Source: Larix kaempferi
Lineage: Eukaryota > Streptophyta > Pinopsida > Pinales > Pinaceae
Assembly: GCA_027924585.1 (NCBI GenBank)
Contig: BSBM01000140.1
Span: 9,543,501 to 9,607,500 of the forward strand
Reading direction: 5' to 3'
Length of the DNA: 64,000 nucleotides
Shown here one piece after another: positions 47,665-60,063 of the stretch. The notes below the pieces were generated by a model. That model saw only the letters and a program-made list of their open reading frames with translations, did no database searches and was not told where the DNA came from. Both the position numbers and the translations under genes were made by a program. Position 1 is the first letter of the stretch. Each line of letters opens with the position of its first letter.

Positions 47665-48189
47665 TGGTATGGCTTCTTCAAAGGATGACATCATCATTAA
47701 TTTGGCTTGCTTGATCTAAGAGGAGGGTCAATACATAATAAAAGTAGGTCCAAGTGGGCATAATGAGGTGTGTTAAAATGGGTATGAAAACCCTTACACG
47801 CACAATCACCTTCTACAAAGCATAAACATGAGTGTGGCTGGGAGCCCCTAAGCCATGTGTCCAAATGAAGTCATTCCAAGAAGCATCGAACACCAACCTA
47901 GGGCACAAATGGCCCAACATGATGGGGGACATCTGCCCATCAAGGGGCAGTCAACAATGCTACTAAGCCAACACTTCCTGGAATGAAAACCAAGAGGACC
48001 TGCCATAACCAGATCATGGGTCTTGAGCCCCGCTAGACCAACACTCGATATAAATCAAGCCCAAACTTGGCCTTTACATAGAAAAAAGGACCTCCTCTGT
48101 GGAAATCTGATATGGAATAATGCAGAACATCTATAGGGTAACGCGATTCTTTGAAGGTAAGGAATGAATCTTTGTGGGTGTTGGTTGTT

Positions 48190-49010
48190 TAACTAAGTAT
48201 GATCATCTAATTCCTTGGACTACCAAGTTTACAGCTTTTGTTATTGTTGATTAATTCTTGAGCATGTCTATAAGCTCCATGGACCCCCTTGCCACATCAT
48301 TAGTGACAAGGATTTCAAGTTTGTATGCCACTCATGGCCATAGCTTTTGAAATTAGCAAGGGTCACTTTCAATATGAGTACCGCCTGCCACCCTCAGGAA
48401 AATAGGAAAACTGAGGTAGTTAATAAGTGCTTAGAGAGATATCTTTGTATGTGATAAGAAAATTAAATGGACGAGGTGATTGCATTTGACCTAATATTGG
48501 TATAATACTACACATAACTCTACGACCAAAATGACCCCCTTTAAAGTATTATTATTATATGGTTACAAATCCCCATCACTAAGGATTGGGTCTTCAAAAA
48601 TGTTAAAACCCTTGCACCAATTAACACTGCAAGTAATGCATCTTCAATATCTTGAAGAAACTATCCAATGTAGCAAATAGGATTAAACAAGATTCTGACC
48701 GACATAGTTCAAAATGTCCCTTTGAGATTGGAGATATGGTCTTTGTGCCATTAAAACCTCACAAGAAAACAACTCTCCAACAATAGCATAAGAACAAGCT
48801 TCAACTTAAGTTCTTTGATTCTTTTAGAGTGTGAGCAGTATACAAAGGGAAAGCTCCATGATGTCTTTCATGTCTCATATTTGAAAAGAAAGTGGGTAGT
48901 GAGGTAGTTACTCGACCAAAGCTTCCTTTTATTGATGAAGAGGGTAAGATGATACTAGAACCCAAGGTGAAGGTCATGAATCTCCATAGTAGGGCAATTC
49001 TCTAAGCACA
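48190..49010 (+). pseudogene. Ty3/Gypsy integrase remnant (element A)
   Basis: Across several frames the plus strand keeps the integrase core order: TKYDHLIPWTTKFTA, HGPPCHIISDKDFKFVCHSW (the second Asp region), MSTACHPQ-NRKTEVVNKCLE (the Glu region) and YWYNTTHNSTTKMTPF. Near 48870 DVFHVSYLKRKW follows, the conserved block before the C-terminal tail of Ty3 elements. Many stops and frameshifts make it inactive. Confidence 0.85.
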
Positions 49011-49229
49011 AGATCAAGGTGAATGTGGAGAATCTCCATAATAGGGCTTCCTTTCAAAAAAGGAAGCCACTCGAAAGTCGAAAGCATTTATGGAGAAATA
49101 CCCAAATTTGCAAATGTTCTAGGGTACTCCCCCTTCCCCAGTAATCATATACTAAGAAGAAGACCCCTTTGTCTTTTCAATGTTAATGTTTTAGACAGTA
49201 ATAATTTTAGTATAATTGACTACCGCAAC

Positions 49230-50351
49230 CTATGATACCGGACACGTCCATATAGGCCATCGTGTCCCGTGTCATTGTGTTGGACATAGACACGTCCTGA
49301 CACGGTATCGGACATGTTTTTTGGACGTGTCCTAAAACAGGACACGTCCAAAAAACATGTCCGATACCGTGTCAGGACGTGTCCTAAAAAAAGGACACCG
49401 TGTCCCAAAAACATGACACTTCTAACCCAAAAAAACTATAAAAACAATTTTACTCATTCATTCACATTTTTCAGTGAAGATTGAGCTCTAAGAGGATTTT
49501 TTTTAACGGTAAAGAGCATTAGAAGGTTTTCCATCTTTATCTACCCCTTTTTGTATTTTCCAGTGGCATTTCGACATCTATGTAATACATTTTGATTTTG
49601 ATGACTTAATGAGAAATATAATTCCAACATCTATGTAATAGAACATTTTGATTTTGATGACTTAATGAGAAATTTTATGAGTCTCCGAGAACCCACTACA
49701 CCGATAGAATTATAGCCCCCATATTTGTCATCCTTCGTTGTTTGTAGTTTGTGATGTATTTTTATTATTCTTCCATGTACATTTACATACTACATTTTTT
49801 GGCTCTTAGTTGTGATGTATTTTTATTATTCTTCCATGTACATTTACATATTACATTGTTTGGCTCTTAGCCTCTCAAATCAAGTCAGGGAGCACACCAA
49901 TAAGTATTATGTGGGGGCATATTCCACAAACAACATCACAAGGGGATTCATTTCACATAGGGGAGGTTACCCCTTATTTTTATTCCTGCCCATGACATTC
50001 AATCTAAGTGGCATCATCATTGTAAGTGGCATAATCTAAAATATAAAGGGTGTTTAGTAACGGGAAAAGATAATAATAGGGTGTGGTTCCCATCCATGTA
50101 ATCTAATCAAATAGAAATAGTCTTATTTTGGTTGGCTTTCGTATGCCTCTCGTGGGCATCCAATAGTGGGGGGGCAGGGGAAGCCAATCAACAGCCTTTT
50201 TCCCTTGTTTCAATAGTGGAGTGAGACATATGCATTGTGATTTGTGAATGTGTAATGTGTATTGATTGTAATTTCTATTGAATATTTGTAAATGTTCTAA
50301 TTTCTACAAAAGTTTGGATCTACATGTCTATATTTTTTACATATATAATTT

Positions 50352-50402
<51 letters not shown>

Positions 50403-50502
50403 CGTGTCCTCCGTGTCCTAATTCTGGGGGTCGTCGTGTCCGTGTTGGACACTCGTATTCCCGTGTCCTTCGTGTCCCGTGTCCTCGTGTCATGTGACTT
50501 AG
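49230..50502. mobile_element. hAT-like DNA transposon J with a perfect internal hairpin
   Basis: Flanked by ACCGCAAC (49222-49229) and GCCGCAAC (50503-50510), which match at 7 of 8. The ends start CTATGATACC and (complement) CTAAGTCAC, like element H (CTATGTTGCA). Both ends are packed with GTGTCC / GGACAC words. A 45-bp perfect inverted repeat with a 5-nt loop sits at 49289-49383, and an AT microsatellite at about 50355-50402. No transposase, so non-autonomous. Confidence 0.75.
49289..49383. repeat. Perfect 45-bp inverted repeat, 5-nt loop
   Basis: Arms 49289-49333 and 49339-49383 are exact reverse complements, with loop AAAAC. Each arm contains GGACACGTCC- and CGGTATCGGACATG-type words. Transcription would give a long perfect stem of the kind that enters small-RNA processing. 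Confidence 0.95.
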
Positions 50503-50655
50503 GCCGCAACACTTTTGTGAATAAAGTGGGTTTGGGTTTCAAATCGTGCTTTCTATCAAATTTGGGCATCTAGAGGCATGCTCTTGCTTCTTTTGAGCTA
50601 TTGTACTGCATATTTTCGTTTTTTCAGCTTTGGGACAAAACCTTTTAAGTTGGGG

Positions 50656-51049
50656 TGTGTTTTTTACCTAACCATATCATATTTATTAGGCATTAAATTC
50701 CATGTCCATGAGCTAAACTCATGATTTTGTAATAATCTTTTAGTCCTAGACCTTTATAGTGTCATATTTCATTACTTGTAAAAGGCCACTTCTCTGTATC
50801 AAAGGCCTTGGTACCTTTATGAGTAACTTAAGCTTTAAGTGAAGGTTTCTATGATTTTTTTGGTATAAATAGGGGCTTCCCCCTCTCATTTGTATCTCTA
50901 TTATCATTTTACTAATACAATCTCCGAGTTTCATCGGAGAGGTCTTGCTCCATATTATCTGCATTAGTAGGTGCAATCTACCCTTAAGAATGCAGGATTT
51001 TGTTGTTATTTTCTATCATTTGAGCTCTATTGCTATCATATCTTTTGCT
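50656..51049 (+). repeat. Element A, 3' LTR, first part
   Basis: Starts TGTGTTTTTTACCTAAC after the tract AAGTTGGGG. The TATA box TATAAATAGG is at 50864-50873. It is interrupted at TTGCT (51045-51049) by element B. Confidence 0.75.
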
Positions 51050-51770
51050 TGTTAACTTTTATACCCGTATATAGTTCTTGATTAGTAGCACTATTAATGT
51101 GTTCTTCAGTTAACAATTGAACATTAATTACTAAAAGTACAACTGCATAAGAAACCATAAACAGAGAAAACCACAACTCAAAATGCACAAGGATTTACCT
51201 TGGAAAGCCCAGTCCTTCGGGGAAAACCAACAAATATTTGTCTTCTTCTTATTGTAGGATTTGTTTACAACAATCCTTTGGATAAACCCTCCGGATCTGG
51301 AGCAAAACTCCTCGAAAAGACATCTACAAACCTCATTGTAATTGTGCTCCAAATCCTTTTTGCAAGCTGGATTGACAAACCCTAAATCCACACTAGATCC
51401 AATGGACAACAGAGAAGTAATTCTCCCTTGGAAAAATTGTGATCTCAACCTGAGATCTAGACTGCTCACTACAAGAGGAAACTCGTTTGTTGCAACTATG
51501 ATGCTGACCACTATAGAAGATCTCATTTTCTTTGATAACTGTGATACCTTACAACTCTCAATAGACTCTTTTATAACATCACTTTATGTCAATACCATGG
51601 AACATGCAGTACCACGGACCACATAATACCATGGACCCTCCAATACCATTGACAATAAAGTATTACGAAAGACACTATTACAAGGCTGTCTAGAGAGTTT
51701 CACTTAGCCCCTTCTACGTTGCTAGACACCCCCAACGTAGAAGTACCTTTTGAGCGACCAAAAACTAACG
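51050..51770 (-). repeat. Element B, 3' LTR (left)
   Basis: Matches the interrupted right LTR, for example AACTGCATAAGAAACC, CTCAACCTGAGATCTAGACT and GACACTATTACAAGG. Roughly 90% identical by eye, with a short indel near 51690-51725. Confidence 0.88.
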
Positions 51771-53441
51771 CTCCCTCTTAGCGAGGAAGGTACTTTTGGA
51801 GGAACATCCACTGGAATCAAACACATACATTGCTGCTGTCGTTGCTCCCTTTGAAATAGAAGACCTCCCAATTGCATCCATTGCACACTGATCTGATAAT
51901 CTGCGTTCCTCCTCCATCAGTGTCACCTTGAGGGAAGCCTCATGCTCTCCCTCTGTCACAGACACTGATCCGAACTCCAGACTCTCTCTGGAACTCTGCT
52001 CCAAACTCCCTTTGAAGCAAACCACAACCTGACCCAAAAACCTGTATAACAGTTTTTGTTGCTTGCTGTCCAAACATTTTTTTGGCTGCCCAAAATCTCC
52101 TGGTCATTGCTCAAAATTTTTCGGGGTTGCTCAAATGTCTACCTGAGTTCTTGGGCCTACTGCTTGAACTCCTGCTCCCTCTAGGGCCATTCTGTAACTG
52201 CCCAGACTTCTCGATCGCTGCCCAAACTCGTTTTTTGTTTCCCAAGGGTTGCCCTAGGCTGCCAAAAAATTCTGTAGTTGTTTTGGGCACAGCTGCCCCT
52301 TTCCTGGGGTTGCCCGAATGGTTCAGCCTGGATGGTGGTTGGCTTTGTGGTTGCCAACTGTCACACTTGGCGGCTTCTTCTTCTTCTTCTTCCCACACCA
52401 TCGACAAATTGCCTAGCTGACCCAACTTCTAACCTCACGTGGCTTTAGCTCACGTCGTTTCCTCTGCTGTCTTCGTCGCAACACCCTTTGCTGGAACCTG
52501 TTGATAGTTTCTCCCACCGTCGGCACACACAACCCATGTTTTCTTTCACCCGCCAACGACTGCTCTACCTGTTGGATATGTTGCACTACGCTCCAATTGC
52601 TCGTTGCTCGTGTCCAACCCTCCACGCTTTTGCTGCGCTATGACTTCCTCTGCACGTCGCACCACAGTCCGGATCCGCGCCTGAGCCCACGTTCCACTCT
52701 TGCAGCCGTTACTGTTGGCACTTCCCCGTGAGTTCCCAAGCCTTCCGTTGGTTTGTCCACCCTCCCAAGACTACAGCTTTTCCTGGCCCGTGGTTTAATT
52801 CCCCATGCTGCCGACACTTGATCCGCTGTTCACACTCGTGTCGTCGGTCTTCCAGCTCCACACTTCTGATGGATCTTTCTTTTCTGCAGTTCCCTGCTAG
52901 CCCGAACTTCACCTATGCACAACCTCCCTTTCGGACTCAATTGTTACTTGTTGCAGATCTAGACTCCGCCTGAGCCTTCAAAGCATCACTCCGCCACGGA
53001 TCCTTCCACTGTCGGCACGTCCACAACCTAGATACACCATTGTCACTTCCTGCAACTGCCAACAGCTCGAGACCACACAATCATGCTTCCTGCTATTTCC
53101 GTTGTGGACCTTGCTGCTCCATTCGGCCTATTACTCTGCTTCTCCTTCTGCCCTTCTATTGGCTGACTCAGCCCAAGCCTGATCTGGCCAACTGGCTCGA
53201 TGTCTTGCTGCAAATCCCATCTCCACCCTCATTGTTTCTCTGCTAGTGGCTCAACCACTCCCGGATCTCCACGTACCACGACCACCTGGTCCCAAGCACA
53301 ATCCACAGTAGACGACGATTGGTTCCCTCAACGAATTTGAATGCCGTACAACTCGTATCGTGGCCGTATGGTACGAGATTTCTCCTCTTTTTTTATTGCG
53401 TAAATCTCATGCGGGGTTTCCTCAGAGCCACTCTGATAGCA
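51771..53441 (-). other. GC-rich internal region of element B
   Basis: Base composition from about 52080 to 53340 is much richer in C and G than neighbouring elements, and open frames of 80-112 codons occur on both strands. The best placed is a 102-codon minus frame (51765-52073, MDSKQQKLLYRFLG...). None shows Gag, protease, RT or integrase motifs. It may be captured host sequence. Confidence 0.6.
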
Positions 53442-53518
53442 TGTTAACTTTTATACCCTTATACAATTCTTGATTAGCAAGACTATTAATGTGTTCTTCA
53501 GTTAACAATTGAATATTA
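53442..53518 (-). repeat. Element B, 5' LTR, first part
   Basis: TGTTAACTTTTATACCC onward matches 51050-51126. It is cut at TATTA (53514-53518) by element C. Confidence 0.9.
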
Positions 53519-54117
53519 TGTTAAGATTTAATATGCTAAGACAGAAAATATCAGCATTACATTCCATTTCACAACAATAGCATATACAGGATCACTGAAA
53601 GAACAACAAGCACAGCATAAACACAAGAGACACAAATTTATCTTTATCTTGGGAAACCCTCATGGGGTAGAAAACCCAGCAAAGCTTCCTCAATATAGAT
53701 GACTAGCAAATACAAAGATGTAAACCCTAGACATGAGCTCCTTCTCCTCCATAGCAGATCTCTCCCTCACCTATGCACCAATCACAAGTGAGTGTAGTGT
53801 GTTAAATGAGGAACACACCTCCTCTATTTATACACAACTCTGACTTGTATTTTACATTTACTAGGTTGGCCCCAACTTAATCACTTAACATAATGTGGCA
53901 GGGCCGACCCCACTAGGGTGGTCTAATAACCCCTTTAACCCACATGACTCATACAGGGCCGACCCCCACTAGGGAAGTCTAATAACCCAAGTTACCACAT
54001 TCTCCACAGAGGAATAAACATCTCCGGATATACAATAAGGTCTTCACGGAGGAATGAAACATCTCCAGAATAATAAAGTACAAATATAATATTCTTAGAA
54101 GTTACAATATTTCAACA
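53519..54117 (-). repeat. Element C, 3' LTR (left)
   Basis: Partner of 59466-60058. It contains on the minus strand a TATA box TATAAATAGAGG (complement of about 53821-53832), consistent with minus-strand transcription. Confidence 0.93.
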
Positions 54118-54283
54118 CCCCCCCTTAAAGAGAAGGATATTATAACAACATCTGCAGGAGCAAGGAGTCATCAACATCATACACGATACATCTATAAATC
54201 ATTGGAAGCATTCTTTATTCATCATCAGTAACTCAAGCAGTTACTGGAACATCTTCAATACTGGAACATCAACATCTTCAATA

Positions 54284-55700
54284 TTGAATCTTCATCTTCT
54301 GCAGCACTTTGAACAGCTACAGCAATATCATCATCTGGATCCTCACGATCAACAACATCGTCGTCACACGATCATTGTCATCACACGATCATCAGCATCG
54401 TCATCACACGATCATCAACATCGTCATCACTGGATCCTCTCGATCAACAGCATCACATCATCACTGGATCCTCTTGATCAACAACATCACAGCAGTATAC
54501 CCTGCAGTACACATGATCCTTCATTTCAGAATTATGGGATCAATCTCATCACAATCATGTTTAAGACTATCCTTCCTTTCGGAATTTCTGGATTTACTGT
54601 CTAAGGATGATTAATCCAAACTCAATCATATTTAAGACTATCCTTCCTTTAGGAATTATTGGATTTACTGTCTAAGGATGATTAATCCAATCACAATCAA
54701 CATTTAAGACTATCCTTCCTTTCAGAATTACTGGATTTACTGTCTAAGGATGATTAGTCCAATCACAATCAACATTTAAGACTATCCTTCCTTTAGGAAT
54801 TACTGGATTTACTGTCTAAGGATGATTAGTCCAATCTCAATCACATTTAAGACTATCCTTCCTTTCGGAATTACTGGATTTACTGTCTAAGGATGATTAG
54901 TCCAATCACAATTAGCATTTAAGACTATCCTTCCTTTCGAAATTACTGGATTTACTGTCTAAGGATGATTAGTCCAATCTCAATCACATTTAAGACTATC
55001 CTTCCTTTCAGAATGACTGGATTTACTGTCTAAGGATGATTAGTCCAATCACAATCAACATTTAAGACTATCCTTCCTTTCGGAATTACTGGAGTTACTG
55101 TCTAAGGATGATTAGTCCAATCTCAATCACATTTAAGACTATCCTTCCTTTCAGAATTACTGGATTTACTGTCTAAGGATGATTAGTCCAATCACAATCA
55201 CATTTAAGACTATCCTTCCTTTCGGAATTACTGGATTTACTGTCTAAGGATGATTAGTCCAATCACATACATTTTGAACCAATCGTTCAGGGACGATGCA
55301 GTCCTATCATGTACATTTTGAACCAACCGTTCAGGGACGATGCAGTCCTATCACGTCCACTAGGGACCACTTCTCGGAGACATATGTCTACGGATTTCTC
55401 TTAGGACATGTGTCCAGGGATGATACAATCCCTCTCGTCCACTAGGGACCATTTCTTGGAGACATATGTCTACGGATCTCTTTTAGGACATGTGTCCAGG
55501 GATGATACAATCCCACCTCGTCCACTTAGACAAAGTCTAAAGACCATATATCGACCTCATCGTCGGAACCAATAACCTCATCATCAACCTCATCGTTGGA
55601 ACATGTAACCTCATCATCAACCTCATCGTTGGAACATGTATGCTCATCATCGATACAGTATCCTCATCATCGATACAAGTATCCACATCATCGATACATC
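54284..55700. repeat. Mosaic of tandem repeats in the 3' internal region of element C
   Basis: Five different arrays lie end to end. CGATCATCA/CACACGATCATC words run 54330-54490. A ~72-bp unit occurs ten times at 54559-55262. A 48-bp unit occurs twice at 55264-55355. An ~87-bp unit occurs twice at 55360-55520. Finally CCTCATCATC/GGAACATGTA and CATCATCGATACA words run 55555-55700. All lie between the RNase H coding end and the purine tract, the 3' untranslated part of the element. Confidence 0.9.
54559..55262. repeat. Ten-copy ~72-bp array of hairpin-forming units
   Basis: Units begin TTTAAGACTATCCTTCCTTT at about 54559, 54630, 54702, 54774, 54846, 54917, 54989, 55060, 55132 and 55203. Each holds GACTATCCTT and, ~35 nt later, AAGGATGATTAGTC, which can pair imperfectly into a stem. 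An alternation of CTCAATCACA and CACAATCAACA linkers suggests amplification by a two-unit step. Confidence 0.9.
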
Positions 55701-55725
55701 ACTCCCCCTTTCGAGGAGGGTCCTT

Positions 55726-56990
55726 CTAAACGACACCAAGCTTGTCTCGGAAATACTCAACCTTTACTCGAGACAAAGGTTTGGTCAATACATCAGCAAC
55801 TTGTTCGTCAGTGCTCACATACTCGAGCTTGATAGCTCCTTTCTGCACCATACCCCGCATATAGAAATATCGGATCTCTATGTGCTTTGACTTATCATGG
55901 AACACTGGATTCTCTGTCATCTTGATACAACTCTGGTTGTCACACAGGATCACAGTAGGGTCCAAAGTGAAACAGTCCTGATAACAACTTCCGAATCCAT
56001 ACCGCTTCACAACTAGCAGAGAAAGCAGCTATATATATATTCCGCTTCAGCTGTGTTGAGAGCCACACTTGACTGCTTCCTGCTAAACCACGAGATCATG
56101 GAAGATCCCAGACAATAACATCCACCCGATGTGCTCTTCTTGTCTCATACACTTCCAGCCCAATCAGCATCTGTGTAGCCATACAATCTGAAATCATGAT
56201 CTCCAAGATAATATAGACCAAATTCTATCGCACCCTTCAGGTACCTCATCACATGCTAAGTGAACACGTCTAGGTTCCACTAGATTCTTCCTCAAGGTGT
56301 TCACAGCAAAGAATATATCTGACCTAGTATTCGTTAGATACATTAATGACCTAATAATCTGTTTGTACAGAGTTACATCCACTAACTCCGATGAGTCATC
56401 CGCTAACAGCTTCAAGTCAGAACCCATGAGAGTGGCCATGGTTGTACATTCCAACATATCAAATCTTCTCAAGATTTCCACAGCATACTTTCCCTGGTTG
56501 AGAAAGATTCCTTTTGAGCCTTGCCATACTTCCAGACCTAGGAAGTAATGCATCAATCGGAGATCTTTCATCTCAAATTCTGTAGCTAGCTTCTTCTTGC
56601 TTTCCATGATCTATTTCTCATTCCTTGTCAGAAAGAGATCATCCACATATAATAATAGTATCATCCATAACCTTAAGGTAAAGGTTAGGATCAACTTTAC
56701 TTTTGGTAAAGCCCAAGCTTGTCAAGAAGCTATCAATTCTCCCTCTGTTACTGAACATCATTCCTACTCTGAGTGATCTTCTGCATATTTATCCGTGCCA
56801 TCTCTCGTCAGATGGGTCTACTGATATGAGCCTCAAGATCATTCGAACTCTTTGGTGAGTTCCTTCTTACATCCATGTCATATGTATATAGAAACCATCT
56901 TCAACCTTGTAGCAAAGGTTGAAATCCGCATCTCCCATGGTGATCATTAATCTCATCAAATGACTATCGATCCTGGGTACTCGTACAGAG
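55726..56990 (-). pseudogene. Copia reverse transcriptase C-terminus and RNase H (element C)
   Basis: Minus-strand frames keep LKKALY (palm start, near 56990), EFEMKDLRLMHYFLGLEVWQ, and LMYLTNTRSDIFFAVNTL. They are followed by GYTDADWAGS, STSGGCYCLGSS, ISWFSRKQSSVALNTAEA, ILCDNQSCIKMTENPVFHDK, SKHIEIRYFYMR and EQVADVLTKPL. These are the standard Copia RT thumb and RNase H blocks. Several stops and frameshifts interrupt it, and the YVDD catalytic segment is only partly readable, so it is probably inactive. Confidence 0.92.
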
Positions 56991-56999
56991 CTTTCTTCA

Positions 57000-59448
57000 A
57001 TTTAATCTTGGGAGTTTTCTCGATTCATACTTCTTCTTCAATTACACCATTAAGAGAATGGTCTTATCTATCCACTTGGAGAAAACATCTCGTCATGATT
57101 CTCTTCTTTCTAAGAGAATCTTCTAGCCACGAGCCTTCTATAGTATGTTTGATTTGTAAGCCTTGTTGTTGAACATTCATCACTTGTTCGGTGTTCATCA
57201 TTCTTCATGATCTTTCCTACAAATCAAAGTTAATTACATGATTACTAATACTTCATAATCATCAAATCATGTTTGACATGATAATCCATTATGCATACAG
57301 ATATGATTCACATAGTTATGCAACTATCTTGACCAACACTTTGACACAACACTTTTCCATATCCTGTATGCATACAGTGGCTATCTAGATGCCTTCCATC
57401 TCTACTAGAACATACTATCGAGAGCGTGCACAGCGTTCAGCATGTCAGCAAAGAGGTTTCATTCTAGCAAGCAACAATGGAATGTTTGTCCAACTTACCA
57501 ATCATATGCATATTAGTAGTATACTGTTCAATGCTATATGAATGATTACACTCAACATGATATATTCTAGAAATTCAAATATGCACACAACTATTACGAG
57601 CAATATCATTTACTATTCAAAGATTCAAGAAGTAATTCAAATGACAACTTAAATACTTATCTTTTATGTTTGTGTGGTTGCCTCTCGCTTGATGATTATA
57701 TGTCTTTGAACTTCTATCCATTCTGGACCATGATGCATGCTTAAGTGTGCACTAGTGTCATCCTCATGATCTCATACACAAACATACATTCATTAGTATA
57801 ATCTCAATATTATCATAACATTATAATTCTAAATAATCTTAAGTATGTATGGTCATGATTATTTCATACATAGGTATACTTACCTAAGATCCTAACAAAG
57901 CAGGATTCTAACTTGATATAGGAATCAAAACATACCTCGTAAGTAGATCTTCTATGTGGTCAAAGACTATGGATGAGTCTTTGTCCCTATGCCATCATGG
58001 TCATAGAACTTGATTTGTCTTTCTTGATGTACCTGTATCTTGTTAGCAGACAACATCATCCTCATACAACACCACAAGTGCATTAGTACAATCATAAGTG
58101 TCATAACCTTAATCAATGAATGCCTTCTATTATTTACATGCATTCATTATCAAACAATCATAATTGTACTAATCTCAATAACATGAAGACAAACATAAAC
58201 TTAACCATGAACATATTTCAACACATACCTGTATCTCCTCAAGTCATACCTGTTAGGATTGCTTTTAACCCAATCCACTTTGATTTGCTGAAACTGGATC
58301 TGGAGCTGGATTAGGGTTTGTCAGAGAAACCCTAAAAATTCAAACTTTGAATTTCAAACTCCTGAATGGATGGAAAGATGTGCCTTGATGAGCTGATCAA
58401 GCTAGCATACTTCAATTTTGAAATCTCCAAAATTTGACCCTTCAAAATTGTCTTGAAACTTCTGGATCTTTTGGACAGGATCCCGAACTAGGGTTTGATG
58501 AAGCCCACCCTTCAGCCCAATCAAAAGGTTCGATCCAAAGCTCTAAACTTCGATTTTTCGGAGGAGCTTCCAGCCGTGGTCACAGACTTAAAAAATTCCA
58601 ACTTTTGCAGAAGCCCTAATTTTCCACCTTTTCGATCAAAATCCCGAACTAGGGTTTGATCAAGCCCACCCTTCTGACCAACCAAAAATTTTGATCTTGG
58701 TCTCTAAATTTCGATTTTGATGAGGAGCATTTAGCCGTGGACTCCGATTCCAAAAATTCCAACTTTCTCTGAAACCCTAATTTCCCACAGCAGTGACGAT
58801 TCAAGAATGAAGGTGCTGAAAATCCAAATCTGTTTTGACAGAAATATGCACCTGATTGTTTCTAGTGTAACTCTAAAATTACGAATCCACAGGGTCTGAA
58901 ACTTCTGCCTGTGGTAGCTCGACCTGTCCTCTTTCCAACCCCACAGGTCTGACCTCAATTGGATTCTCTAAGAGAGAGCTATGCCAAGTGTCGCAACGTG
59001 ACCTGTTTATGGGATAAAACAGGAGAGCGAACTTGTATGGCGTGCCATGTGTCACTAGTTCAACTTTGACCTCTGAAAAAGTTACCTGAGAAACTACAGT
59101 CCGTGCTCTACCTGTCACTTTTTACGAAATTTCATTTGGAGCTTCCTAGCCCAAGTTGTGACCTTTTTGCCTAGGTCACCTGTTTATGACTGAGATTTGG
59201 AAGAGGCAGAAACCCTAACTTGTATTGATCATAAATCACAAAGAACAACGAATTAGAGGTTGTCTTTTGGACACAAGGTACAGGGGGATGTTATCTACGA
59301 CCTATAAAGGTTTCAGATCCTGAACCTTCGCCAAAATGGATTTATAGCGAAAGTTCCACGATGACTGGTTTTTTCTATACAAAACCCTAACCTTCAAATT
59401 GTCGCAAGTGAAGCAAGTGTCGTAAGTGCCATACATTGCCTTCCTTTA
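57000..59448 (-). other. 5' internal region of element C, no Gag recognised
   Basis: About 2.4 kb between the primer-binding site and the RT remnant, with no recognisable Gag, protease or integrase. It contains a ~162-bp tandem duplication at 58476-58800, in which CCCGAACTAGGGTTTGAT, AGCCCACCCTTC and TTAGCCGTGG-type blocks occur twice. Confidence 0.6.
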
Positions 59449-59465
59449 GGTTAGCTTTGATACCA
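59449..59465 (-). other. Element C primer-binding site
   Basis: Minus-strand TGGTATCAAAGCTAACC, directly inside the 5' LTR; complementary to the 3' end of initiator-methionine tRNA at 11 of the first 12 bases. Confidence 0.88.
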
Positions 59466-60058
59466 TGTTAAGATTTAATATGCTAAGACAAAAAATATCA
59501 GCATTACATTCCATTTCACAACAATAGCATATATAGGATCACTGAAAGAACAACAAGCACAGCATAAACACAAGAGACACAGATTTATCCTGGGAAACCC
59601 TCATGGGGTAGAAAACCCAACAAAGCTTCCTCAATATAGATGACTAGCAAATACAAAGATGTAAACCCTAGACATGAGCTCCTTCTCCTCCATAGCAGAT
59701 CTCTCCCTCACCTATGCGCCAATCGCAAGTGAATGTAGTGTGTTAAATGAGGAACACACCTCCTCTATTTATACACAACTCCGACTTGTATTTTACATTT
59801 ACTAGGTCGGCCCCAACTTAATCACTTAACATAATGTGGCAGGGCCGACCCCACTAGAGTGGTCTAATAACCCCTTTAACCCACATGACTCATACAGGGC
59901 CGACCCCCACTAGGGAAGTCTAATAACCCAAGTTACCACATTCTCCACGGAGGAATAAACATCTCCGGATATACAATAAGGTCTTCAGGGAGGAATGAAA
60001 CATCTCCGGAATAATAAAGTACAAATATAATATTCTTAGAAGTTACAATATTTCAACA
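59466..60058 (-). repeat. Element C, 5' LTR (right)
   Basis: Near-identical to 53519-54117, with a few substitutions and a six-base deletion near the TTTATC repeat. It is followed by the TATTA target duplication and the rest of B's LTR. Confidence 0.93.
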
Positions 60059-60063
60059 TATTA

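Larger units (their letters stand above)
53519..60058 (-). mobile_element. Copia LTR retrotransposon C (innermost, youngest)
   Basis: Target duplication TATTA at 53514-53518 and 60059-60063. LTRs 53519-54117 (599 bp) and 59466-60058 (593 bp), roughly 97% identical by eye, start TGTTAAG and end TTCAACA on the plus strand. The minus-strand primer-binding site TGGTATCAAAGCTAACC (complement of 59449-59465) adjoins the right LTR. A purine tract CTTTAAGGGGGG (complement near 54118-54130) adjoins the left. The interior keeps a Copia reverse transcriptase/RNase H end at 55726-56990 but no Gag, protease or integrase, so the element is internally deleted and non-autonomous. Total 6.54 kb. Confidence 0.93.

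Noticed and set aside
54559-55262. CRISPR-like array
   Set aside because: Whole units repeat with no unique spacers, inside a plant Copia element.
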